Part shown: in pieces, positions 24,939 to 33,077 of the stretch
How the letters are laid out: each line of letters begins with the position of its first letter
Numbering within the stretch: the stretch's first letter is position 1
Assembly (NCBI GenBank): GCA_000961725.1
Contig: LADS01000056.1
Coordinates: forward strand, 36,418 to 100,417
DNA length: 64,000 nt
Reading direction: 5' to 3'
Origin: Desulfobulbaceae bacterium BRH_c16a
GTDB taxonomy: Bacteria; Desulfobacterota; Desulfobulbia; Desulfobulbales; Desulfocapsaceae
Made by a program: the position numbers and the translations under genes
The notes under the pieces: generated by a model
What the model was told of the DNA's origin: nothing
What the model saw: only the letters and a program-made list of their open reading frames with translations
Databases searched by the model: none

Positions 24939-27203
24939 TCACCGTAATCGGCGCATCAGTCTCATGCCATTCAATGTTACCAGGAGAGAAGCCCCCATAT
25001 CGGCCAGCACGGCAAGCCAAAGGTTCGCCATGCCAAGAAAAAGCAATAACAGGAAGACTGCCTTGATCGAAATGGAGAAAGCAATATTCTGTTTAATGAT
25101 AGCCACGGTTTTGCGGCTCAGCTTGATGATATAGGATAACTTGCTGAGATCATCATTCATCAGCGCCACATCCGCAGTTTCCAGAGCCACATCCGACCCT
25201 GCCACACCCATAGCCACACCGACCGTGGCCACTGCCATTGCCGGGGCATCGTTCACCCCGTCGCCGACCATAACCACCTTGCCGTAGTCGCGAACCATTG
25301 TCTTGATTGTTGAGACTTTACCCTCAGGCAATAGCTCACTATAAAAAGTATCGAGATCCAGTTTCTGGGCTATCGCGCCGGCTACTCGGCTGTTGTCGCC
25401 AGTCAGCATCGCGACATGCTTCATCCCCGCTTTATGCAGCGCCGTTATCGCTTTTCCGCTATCCTCACGTAACGTGTCGGCTACAGCAATCAGGCCAAAA
25501 ATACGATTTTGCGCACCCACCAACATGACAGTTTTGCCTTGTCGCTCAAAATCCGCGAGTGTTTTCCCATGCTGGGTCAAATTATAACCGAGGTCTTCGA
25601 ATAAACGAAGATTGCCTATGTATATCAGTTGGCCATCGATCTCCGCCTGGGCACCGCGTCCGACCAATGCTTTGAAATGTGTCGCAGCCTTAAGTTCGAG
25701 CCCCTTAGCTCTTTCAACGACAGCATGGGCCACGGGATGTTCAGACCATTTTTCGATCCCCGCGGCCATTTCTAAAAATTCGGCTTCGGAGAAACCATTC
25801 GTCGCAACGATATCCGTCACCACCGGTCGACCATGCGTTAAAGTCCCGGTTTTATCAAAGGCGATGGCATTGACTGAGCCCATTTGTTCCAGATATGCGC
25901 CCCCTTTAATGAGAACACCGCGTCGGGAAGCATTGCCGATAGCGGAGACGATAGAGACCGGGGTCGAAATAACCAGAGCGCAAGGACATGATATTACTAG
26001 CAAAACAAGTCCATTATAAAACCATGGGGCAAAAGGCTGATTAAAAAACAGCGTTGGCAGAACAATAACACCGACGGCAGCCATAAGAACAAGGGGAGTA
26101 TAATACTTTGCAAATACATCGACAAACTGTTGCGAAGGGGCTTTCTGTGCCTGGGCCTCTTCCACAAGATGTGAGATTTTGGCCAGGGTTGAATTGTCGG
26201 CATTCTTCGTAACGGTTATCTCCAGAGCTCCATGTACGTTCATGGTACCGGCATAAACAGTATCACCTGCTATTTTTTCCACAGGGATAGATTCACCGGT
26301 GATAGTGGCCTGATCTACCGCTGAAATGCCACTGAGGACAATGCCATCCATCCCGATTCGTTCACCGGGTTTGACAATCACGATATCGCCTATCACAATG
26401 TCCTCGACGGGCAAACGTTTTTCCTCTTTACCCCTCTTCACTAAAGCCTCCGATGGAGCAAGTTCCATCAACGACCGGATGGATTGCCTTGTTTTATCCA
26501 AGGTGTAAGCCTGCAGTGTGTTGCCGAAAGAAAACAGAAAAGCGACTGCAGCGCCCTCACTCCATTCGCCTATGGCGGCTGCACCGATTATGGCGACAGT
26601 CATCAGGAAATTCATATCGAGCGATAATGAACGGAGAGAATACAATCCACTTTTTGCTGCGTGGAATCCACCTATGACGGCAGTGAGGGCATATAACAAA
26701 ACAACTATGTTCCCTGTGGTCCCGAACCAATCTAGTGTAGTTGCGATTGCAAGCAATATTCCGGAGATGAGGGTGGAGAGAGTACGAGCATTTTTCCACC
26801 AGATGGTTTCCGTGACCGGCTGATGACGAGCGTCAGCTTCCTTTATCGCTCCATAACCTGCATGTTTTACCGCTTGCACAATAGCGTAATCTGCGATGGC
26901 GTGATCGATTGTCAACTTTCCTGCACCAAAGTTGATAATCGCCGATCTCACGCCCGACATAGAGGCGAGTCTTTTTTCGAGTTTTGCAGCGCAGTCGCCG
27001 CAATCCATGCCTGAGACGCGAAAAACCGTTCTCCGGAATCCCTCTTCGATTTTATTGAGAAGACCGTCGATCGCTGCTGTACAACTTGGACAAGTGCAGC
27101 TTTCTTGGATGACCGCTTCACCCTTAGATGAACAGCATGCTTCCCTGCAATGCGGCCTGTCCAATCCGTTATCCACAATTTCCTTGTAATATTGGAGTTT
27201 CAT
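24939..27203 (-). CDS. zntA: Zn/Cd/Pb-exporting P1B-type ATPase
   Basis: A 754-residue metal pump from the ATG at 27203; a GTG five codons upstream inside arsR is less likely. Features in order are a Cys-rich N-terminus (CREACC, CTCPSC), a heavy-metal-associated domain with GMDCGDC, membrane helices, TGES, the membrane CPC motif (ISCPCALVIS, near residue 406), DKTGT with the phosphorylated Asp, the HP motif (SEHPVAHAV) and GDGVNDAPA. CPC together with ZntA/CadA-like length and pairing with an ArsR-type regulator point to Zn2+, Cd2+ and Pb2+ export across the inner membrane. It is 6 bp downstream of arsR. Confidence 0.9.
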   Translation of the reverse strand: MKLQYYKEIVDNGLDRPHCREACCSSKGEAVIQESCTCPSCTAAIDGLLNKIEEGFRRTVFRVSGMDCGDCAAKLEKRLASMSGVRSAIINFGAGKLTIDHAIADYAIVQAVKHAGYGAIKEADARHQPVTETIWWKNARTLSTLISGILLAIATTLDWFGTTGNIVVLLYALTAVIGGFHAAKSGLYSLRSLSLDMNFLMTVAIIGAAAIGEWSEGAAVAFLFSFGNTLQAYTLDKTRQSIRSLMELAPSEALVKRGKEEKRLPVEDIVIGDIVIVKPGERIGMDGIVLSGISAVDQATITGESIPVEKIAGDTVYAGTMNVHGALEITVTKNADNSTLAKISHLVEEAQAQKAPSQQFVDVFAKYYTPLVLMAAVGVIVLPTLFFNQPFAPWFYNGLVLLVISCPCALVISTPVSIVSAIGNASRRGVLIKGGAYLEQMGSVNAIAFDKTGTLTHGRPVVTDIVATNGFSEAEFLEMAAGIEKWSEHPVAHAVVERAKGLELKAATHFKALVGRGAQAEIDGQLIYIGNLRLFEDLGYNLTQHGKTLADFERQGKTVMLVGAQNRIFGLIAVADTLREDSGKAITALHKAGMKHVAMLTGDNSRVAGAIAQKLDLDTFYSELLPEGKVSTIKTMVRDYGKVVMVGDGVNDAPAMAVATVGVAMGVAGSDVALETADVALMNDDLSKLSYIIKLSRKTVAIIKQNIAFSISIKAVFLLLLFLGMANLWLAVLADMGASLLVTLNGMRLMRRLR

Positions 27204-27208
27204 TGAAT

Positions 27209-27577
27209 TTACCCGCACTTAACGTGTTCTATCCCCTTGGCTAAAAGCATGGAAATATGCTCATCGTCAAGTGAATACCAAACCATTTTTCCTTCCTTAC
27301 GGTATCTTACCAGTCGTGCCCCACGCAGCAGACGGAGCTGATGAGATACCGCCGATTGGCCTATATCAACTATGGCAGCAATGTCACAGACACAAAGCTC
27401 TCTTTTGGAAAGGGCATGCATAATTTTGATTCTCGTGGTATCTCCGAGAATTTTGAAGGTTTCAGCAATTTGTCTCACATCTTCGTCAAGGAGCATATCA
27501 GCTCTCGCCAGGCAAACAATCCGGTCATGTACGCATAATTGCTCGCAAACGTCGTTGTAGTCTTGCAGTTCATTCAT
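27209..27577 (-). CDS. ArsR/SmtB-type metal-sensing repressor (CadC-like)
   Basis: A 122-residue winged-helix repressor starting at ATG 27577 with GAGGTGATTTT upstream; the longer frame to 27628 is not needed. Features are DTTRIKIMHAL, the metal-binding ELCVCD motif in the alpha3 helix, a recognition helix (QSAVSHQLRLLRGARLV) and a YRKEGKMVWYSLDDEH wing. Cysteines near the N-terminus (CEQLC, VCLA) add possible CadC-type ligands. It probably represses itself and zntA through the inverted repeat at 27592-27611 and releases with Cd, Pb or Zn. Confidence 0.9.
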   Translation of the reverse strand: MNELQDYNDVCEQLCVHDRIVCLARADMLLDEDVRQIAETFKILGDTTRIKIMHALSKRELCVCDIAAIVDIGQSAVSHQLRLLRGARLVRYRKEGKMVWYSLDDEHISMLLAKGIEHVKCG

Positions 27578-27591
27578 AAAATCACCTCTAT

Positions 27592-27611
27592 ATATGATCG
27601 TATGTTCATAT
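27592..27611. promoter_or_regulatory. ArsR-type operator upstream of arsR-zntA
   Basis: Perfect inverted repeat ATATGA-N8-TCATAT, 15 bp before the arsR start. The same arms and spacing recur at 57961-57980, and the ATGA-N8-TCAT core at 58364-58379, both around the second ArsR gene. This is the usual size of an SmtB/CadC operator. Confidence 0.7.
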
Positions 27612-27682
27612 AGTAATTTGTGTGCCACAATGTGTCAACTGCTTTGTTCCGGTGTAATGATTCAATGAGGAATTTTGATCAG

Positions 27683-29731
27683 TTAGGGGCTGGGTAGCCT
27701 GTAGTACATTTCAAGGTCAGGCTCAAAGATATCCATCATCTGGCGCTCCCCTTCCATTTCTGGGTGATCGACGAATTTTTCCAGGATCAGTCGCTCAGGG
27801 GCTCCTGCCTGGTCATAGTTCTTGATCAGGGTACGGTCGAGGATCGCCCATTCCGCCACGAGGACTCTCTCATGCGGGTATTTGCCGCGCTCGATTCGGT
27901 CGACCGAGTAGGTGTTGACGACGAGCGCCCTCCGATAGGCGCCGAGGGAGTCGGGGGCCGGGATCTCCGTGGTCTGGTCGAGCCTGCCCTCGACCACCAG
28001 CCTTTCGGCCGCCTTGGCGTGGCGGCTGCTCCGTTCCCCGGCCAGGCGGTTATGGGAGGCGATCTTACGCTCTGCAAGCGGCTGGTCGTAGAGGGCGAGA
28101 CCCTCCAGGATGCCGTGCCAGCCTCCCGCCGGATCGCCAAAGCGGAGGGTATCGATGACCTCGGAAAAACTGAACCTGCCTGTTTTTTTACCAAGGCTCC
28201 TGCCGTCAATAAAAAGCTCCGCGCCCTCTCCGGTGATATTGAGGACGAGGTGCTGTGGCTGCCCGGCGAGGAGCACTCCAGGCCAGCTGAGCCGCTCGCC
28301 CACGCCCGGATGGATCAGGAGATCGCCACCTTGTTGGGCCACGACCAGCCCGTGATTTTCGCCAGCGGTAAGAGAAACAATCCTGCCCTGCTGCCCCTCT
28401 TGCGAAGTGAGCGTCAATTCCACGGCAGCCTGGCCGCTTTTGGCCAGGGCCGCGCCGATTTTCCCGCCCGCCTCCCCGGTCTCACCCCAGCCGCCCCGGG
28501 TCGAGAGCTGCAGGTTGCTGGTGTACAGGGCCGCACCTCGCAAGTCGATGTTGCTCTGGAAAAAGCCCACCGGGCTCTTTTCGTCCAGCTGGTTAGCGAC
28601 CTTCATATTCTCCCAGACAAAGACCAGACGGTCCCTTGAGGCAGGCCATACGGCCTCGGCCGGCCCCTCAGTTTCGGCCACGTTCCCAGCAATCGTCGCC
28701 TCTCCGCCGCCCTCGACCCACAGGTCGGGAAAGAAATCGGCCCGATCGTTGGCGGTCACCTTCAACCAGTCCTCGATTTTTAGCGCCCGCTCGTCGAAGC
28801 GGCCGATATAGATTTCGACCTTTTCGCCGCCTCCGCCGATCTTGTTGCCTTCCTCCCCCTTCATATACGGGCCGGTAAGGACGAAGTAGCGGGCATGATT
28901 GCTCCATCGCGGATGATAGACCTCGTAGCCGCCGATGCCCGGCGCTCCGTTGAGCGGGATATTCCAGCTCTTGCCGGCCTGGACATCGTGCATCTGTAAA
29001 TTGCGGTGCAGGCCGTCGAAGATCCACAGGAGCTTGGAATTGTCGGGGCTGAGCGAGGTCCAGCAGCCCTTACCCAGCCGCTGGAAACGCTTGTCTTTTA
29101 GCCACAGCACGCCCCCATCCGGCCAGGGGAAAAGTCCGCCCATCAGCTCGCCGTCACGCGACAGCTGGATGTTCGACCAGTTGAGATTGGTCTTGTCCCA
29201 GAGCAGCTCCTTCTTCTTTGGGTTGTCGAGCCGGAACCGGTACAGCGGCTGCCCTGAGCCGTACTTGTTTTCCGGCTGCTGGCCAGACAGGCAGTAAACC
29301 CAGGTCGTGGTCCGCCGCAGCAAGAGACTCGGTGTCGGGTCCTGCCACACCGCCACGGCGACGCCGTCGCCCAGATCCCTCACTTTGCCGCCCTCCCACT
29401 CCACCAAGTACATCTGCCTCTTAGCTCGATTGCTGACGATCACCTGGTTGCCATCGGGGGTAATGAGCGGCACGAACCAGTTGTCGGCCTGGGACAGGAG
29501 CGGCCGTTCGCCACGGCCGTCCCGGGAATCGTAGCCGTAGAGCATGAGATTCTTGCCCTCGGCCAGGCTGTCCGCGCCGTTTCCGTGATCCTGCAGCCAT
29601 ACCAGACGGGTATGGCTGCAGGTACATTGAGCGACACGGTCGATTTCATTATTACCAAGTGCCTGCCCAGTGAAAAACACCGCCGCGAGCAAAATGATCA
29701 CTCTCCAGAGACCTATTTTACATCTCTTCAT
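27683..29731 (-). CDS. Exported beta-propeller protein with LamG-like domain
   Basis: A 682-residue secreted protein (signal peptide up to FTGQALG, residue 26). Residues about 30-390 contain repeated WD/TolB-like blades (for example LITPDGNQVIVSNRAKRQMY, IQLSRDGELMGGLFPWPDGG, SLSPDNSKLLWIFDG). Residues about 400-580 look like a concanavalin/LamG fold (HLVLNITGEGAELFIDG, then LEGLALYDQPLAERKI), and the tail is helical. It probably acts in the periplasm or on the surface as a binding or scaffold protein. It is unusually GC-rich beside the AT-richer neighbours. I cannot assign a substrate. Confidence 0.8.
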   Translation of the reverse strand: MKRCKIGLWRVIILLAAVFFTGQALGNNEIDRVAQCTCSHTRLVWLQDHGNGADSLAEGKNLMLYGYDSRDGRGERPLLSQADNWFVPLITPDGNQVIVSNRAKRQMYLVEWEGGKVRDLGDGVAVAVWQDPTPSLLLRRTTTWVYCLSGQQPENKYGSGQPLYRFRLDNPKKKELLWDKTNLNWSNIQLSRDGELMGGLFPWPDGGVLWLKDKRFQRLGKGCWTSLSPDNSKLLWIFDGLHRNLQMHDVQAGKSWNIPLNGAPGIGGYEVYHPRWSNHARYFVLTGPYMKGEEGNKIGGGGEKVEIYIGRFDERALKIEDWLKVTANDRADFFPDLWVEGGGEATIAGNVAETEGPAEAVWPASRDRLVFVWENMKVANQLDEKSPVGFFQSNIDLRGAALYTSNLQLSTRGGWGETGEAGGKIGAALAKSGQAAVELTLTSQEGQQGRIVSLTAGENHGLVVAQQGGDLLIHPGVGERLSWPGVLLAGQPQHLVLNITGEGAELFIDGRSLGKKTGRFSFSEVIDTLRFGDPAGGWHGILEGLALYDQPLAERKIASHNRLAGERSSRHAKAAERLVVEGRLDQTTEIPAPDSLGAYRRALVVNTYSVDRIERGKYPHERVLVAEWAILDRTLIKNYDQAGAPERLILEKFVDHPEMEGERQMMDIFEPDLEMYYRLPSP

Positions 29732-29865
29732 AACACCACTTTGTTAAGACATTCTTCCTTTAAAGGTTCTTGAAAATAGGACAATCCGCGATTTCTTGAA
29801 TGGAATCTCCGCTTGATATTATGTTGCAAGTTCAACCGGAGCCACTTCTCAGATAGCGGTTTCTC

Positions 29866-31287
29866 TCATCGAATGGAAGGCAAGTACCAAATCGCCGCTG
29901 GGAGGGAGATTGTGAAGGCAGAACCCTTGCCGAATTCACTGGCAACATGGATGCTGCCCTGGTGGGCTAAGATGATAGCCTTCACCTGACTTAATCCAAG
30001 GCCGAGCCCTCTTTGGCTCCGGCTTTGCCTTCCCCGGTAGAGTCGATCCCAAATCCGGGGCAATTCTTCGGGGTCGATGCCTATACCATCATCCTGGATA
30101 CAAATAACCACACGATCATTTTGGATATAATAATCGACATCCACCTTTCCACCGACGGGAGTGTATTTTATGGCATTATCCATCAAATTCGCCAGAACTT
30201 GACTCATTCGGTTCGGATCTATCGTGGCCTTTAACATGCAGTCACCGTTTATCTTGATCTGAATCGATTTCTCATCAGCTATCAAGTTATACGCATCCAC
30301 TATGTCTTGCACCAATCGGTTGATTTCAATATTTTGGTAATCAAGCTGCATAGCCCCCGATTCCGCCTCCGAAATATCAAGCAAAATGTTGAGCATTACG
30401 TTGATACGTTCAGACTCTTCGGCGCAGGAAGCAAGCGCCACATGCTGACTGGCTGCGTCGTGGGGCGTTTGGAGAGCATTTTCAGCCAGGTTGCGCAACC
30501 GTGTCACTGGAGTCCGCAGATCATGGGCGACATTGTCCACACAGTCCTTCATCGCCTGCAGCACAGACGCAATTTTATCCAGCATTTTGTTGAAATGAAT
30601 GGCTAACTCATCCAATTCATCATCGACCCCGCGCACTGGCACAGAGGCATCCATAACACCAGTTTGTACCGATTTTACAGAGAAAAGTAGATTACGTAGG
30701 GGCCGTAAAACATTATAAGCAAGTATCCATCCGCAGATGAATCCGAGTATCACCATCGGGCCGAGCACTATCCAGAACGTGGAGCGAAGTCGATGGAGGA
30801 TTTTATCCCTTTCCTCACTGCTCATCCCCACCTGCAGCCAGTAACCATTGCTTAGGCGGAGTGAAGTCACATCGAGATAATGGCTACCCCCTATTGCAGG
30901 GAGATTGAGCCATTGCGGTTGTGCCGCTGGAACTATTTCTTCCAGTTTATTTGTATTAAATTCCGTCCACGGCGCAGGTAAGTAAATATTTACGGTACGA
31001 TTCTCGGTATTGGCAACACGTACCAGAAATGGATGTTGCCGATGGAATTTGCGTTTCACCTCAAGCATCCTTTCGATGGCCTCCAAACCGCCACTGGTAA
31101 ATTCGGCTGCCAACTCCCTGAGTTCTGTCAGCAGCATTTCATGATCATGGCGGGTCAAGGTCGAAGCGATGGAAAAATAGGTGGCGGCAAACAACAGAAG
31201 TGAACTGAAAAGAAAAAGTCCTGAATACAATATGGTTAACTTTAATTTGATGCTTTTTGATGATTTAAGCAGATATTTTAAGGACAT
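29866..31287 (-). CDS. CusS/CopS-like heavy-metal sensor histidine kinase
   Basis: About 473 residues from the ATG at 31287, which overlaps the end of the response regulator; a longer frame to 31368 lies inside that gene. The kinase has two membrane helices (about 16-38 and 170-195) flanking a periplasmic sensor, a HAMP linker, the H-box NVAHDLRTPVTRL, the N-box QVLANLMDNAIKYTP and G-boxes (DDGIGIDPEE and RGLGLGLSQVKAI). The architecture and the OmpR-type partner fit the Cu/Ag- or Zn-sensing CusS/CopS family. The metal is not shown by the sequence. Confidence 0.88.
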   Translation of the reverse strand: MSLKYLLKSSKSIKLKLTILYSGLFLFSSLLLFAATYFSIASTLTRHDHEMLLTELRELAAEFTSGGLEAIERMLEVKRKFHRQHPFLVRVANTENRTVNIYLPAPWTEFNTNKLEEIVPAAQPQWLNLPAIGGSHYLDVTSLRLSNGYWLQVGMSSEERDKILHRLRSTFWIVLGPMVILGFICGWILAYNVLRPLRNLLFSVKSVQTGVMDASVPVRGVDDELDELAIHFNKMLDKIASVLQAMKDCVDNVAHDLRTPVTRLRNLAENALQTPHDAASQHVALASCAEESERINVMLNILLDISEAESGAMQLDYQNIEINRLVQDIVDAYNLIADEKSIQIKINGDCMLKATIDPNRMSQVLANLMDNAIKYTPVGGKVDVDYYIQNDRVVICIQDDGIGIDPEELPRIWDRLYRGRQSRSQRGLGLGLSQVKAIILAHQGSIHVASEFGKGSAFTISLPAAIWYLPSIR

Positions 31288-31942
31288 AACCGACGCCACG
31301 GATAGTGTGAATAAGTTTGTAGGGGAAATCCCGGTCGACTTTGCTGCGCAAGCGAGAGACCAGAACATCGATTACGTTGGTCTGAGGATCGAAACGGTAA
31401 TCCCATATACGTTCCAAAATTAAAGTTTTCGAAAGCACTCTCTCGGCGTTGCGCAGTAAATATTCCAACAGGGCGAATTCTCGGGGTTGCAACTCTATCA
31501 CCTCTCCGGATCGTACCACTTGTCTTTTCAGCAGGTCCATACTCAGATCGGCGTACGACAGACTGGTCGGCTCCAAGACGCCACTGGTGCGACGAATCAG
31601 AGCATGCAGACGTGCAAGTAATTCAACAAATATGAAAGGCTTGACCAAATAATCGTCGCCCCCTCTCTCTAACCCTCTGATACGGTCATCCACACTTCTC
31701 TTGGCGCTTAAAATAATGACAGGCGTTTTGATTTTGTCCTTTCGCAAAGATTCGATCAGGCTTAAACCATCCAGCACGGGCAGCATCAAATCGATAATGG
31801 CCGCGTCATAGAGGTTCTGCCTGGCGAGATATAGCCCAGTTTCACCATCCTCGGCTTGATCCACAACAAAATTTGCCTGGATCAGGCCTTTGCTTATAAA
31901 ATCTGAGATTTGGCGATCATCTTCAACTAATAGGATTCTCAT
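31265..31942 (-). CDS. OmpR-family response regulator (CusR/CopR-like)
   Basis: A 225-residue regulator. The receiver has acidic pocket EDD (residues 7-9), phospho-acceptor Asp51 (AAIIDLMLP) and the conserved Lys in LVKPF. The winged-helix C-terminus contains QPREFALLEYLL and a VIDVLVSRLRSKVD recognition helix. It overlaps the sensor kinase gene by 23 bp, so the pair is co-expressed. The nearest probable target is unclear. The czcCBA genes at 46-52 kb are the obvious candidates but lie 14 kb away on the other strand. Confidence 0.92.
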   Translation of the reverse strand: MRILLVEDDRQISDFISKGLIQANFVVDQAEDGETGLYLARQNLYDAAIIDLMLPVLDGLSLIESLRKDKIKTPVIILSAKRSVDDRIRGLERGGDDYLVKPFIFVELLARLHALIRRTSGVLEPTSLSYADLSMDLLKRQVVRSGEVIELQPREFALLEYLLRNAERVLSKTLILERIWDYRFDPQTNVIDVLVSRLRSKVDRDFPYKLIHTIRGVGYVLKISA

Positions 31943-32127
31943 GGAGCATAGCCTCCCTTCTAGGCATACAATTTGTTATCTTCATATCTATATCTCTTGC
32001 CGGATTGGGAAAGACACATATGGTTCCATTTCTAACTCCCCACAAGGGGAGATATTCATTGCCACTGCACGATACATGGACGCAATCACCTCATCGAAAA
32101 GACAAGTGTGATTGCGTCTCTCAGCAT

Positions 32128-33075
32128 TTACTTGTTATTCGTATCCTCCTTCGGCTTTTCACTCCCTTCTTTTTTAACGAGTGTATTTCTTGTGATTTTC
32201 AGAAGATTTTCCACCTGAATTTTATGCACTTGGCAATAGATATCTCGTTCTGATTGTTTCAATACATAATAGTCCTTCGCTTTGGCGAAACGATACTCAG
32301 CGGTGGTCCCGTTCTTGCGGGTGATCGAATATTTCAGAGCAGGTGCCTGAGCAAAAAGCGCTTCTGTTTCCTGAGGATTCATTGCCGCCTCTATTGTGAG
32401 GTCGGTCACCTTGTTTACCAACTCATCTACAGCTTTGCTGTCGGTTTCCCGACCTTCCTCGAGTCCTTCCATCTGCCACTTTTCATCCTTTTTCTGCAGG
32501 ACAAAATCGGGAAACGAGAGCGATACGATATCCTCCTTATTCAGCTTGAATGGATTCTTGTCGAGCCACGGCGGAACGGCCGTCTCCAACTCGAAAGTAC
32601 TGAGTGCAACGGTGAAGACCTCGTCAGTACCGGCTTTCCGGATATGGATCTGACGGAATCCCGGAGAGGTTCCGACATAGAACTCACCGACGATTTGGTC
32701 TTTTTCCCGCAGAATGACATGGCGCTCGAACAAATCGTCGGCGACCTTGAAGCGCTTGGCCGCGCCCGCTGTAGTTGCGACAGCAAAACCTTTTTTAAGC
32801 TCGGCAAGCTTATTGAGGAGAGCATTTACCTGATCGTCGCCCGCCGGAGCACCGTAAGCATCCTGGATAATCCAGTCAGTTCCGCTTTTTTCCAGAACTA
32901 CACGCTCTTTTTGCGGGCCGATAATCTCCAGGGCAGTCACCTGATCGGCCTTCATTTCAAAAAACGGGGTGTCGGGTGCAACCGTTTTTTGTTCCGTTTC
33001 GCCCAGATAAAAAAGCATTACCAAGCCTATCTGAAACACGAGCAAAGTCGCTGCTATCGTAAGCATTCTCTGCAT
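32128..33075 (-). CDS. DUF4340 periplasmic protein of a GldFG-type ABC system
   Basis: A 315-residue protein with one N-terminal membrane anchor (LTIAATLLVFQIGLVMLFYLG) and a beta-rich domain of the DUF4340 type (QVTALEIIGPQKERVVLEKSG, DWIIQDAYGAPAGDDQVNAL). The C-terminus is charged and Lys-rich. DUF4340 genes regularly follow GldF/GldG-type ABC genes, as here (2-bp gap). Such proteins are thought to contact the ABC permease in the periplasm. Their cargo is unknown. Confidence 0.8.
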   Translation of the reverse strand: MQRMLTIAATLLVFQIGLVMLFYLGETEQKTVAPDTPFFEMKADQVTALEIIGPQKERVVLEKSGTDWIIQDAYGAPAGDDQVNALLNKLAELKKGFAVATTAGAAKRFKVADDLFERHVILREKDQIVGEFYVGTSPGFRQIHIRKAGTDEVFTVALSTFELETAVPPWLDKNPFKLNKEDIVSLSFPDFVLQKKDEKWQMEGLEEGRETDSKAVDELVNKVTDLTIEAAMNPQETEALFAQAPALKYSITRKNGTTAEYRFAKAKDYYVLKQSERDIYCQVHKIQVENLLKITRNTLVKKEGSEKPKEDTNNK

Positions 33076-33077
33076 GG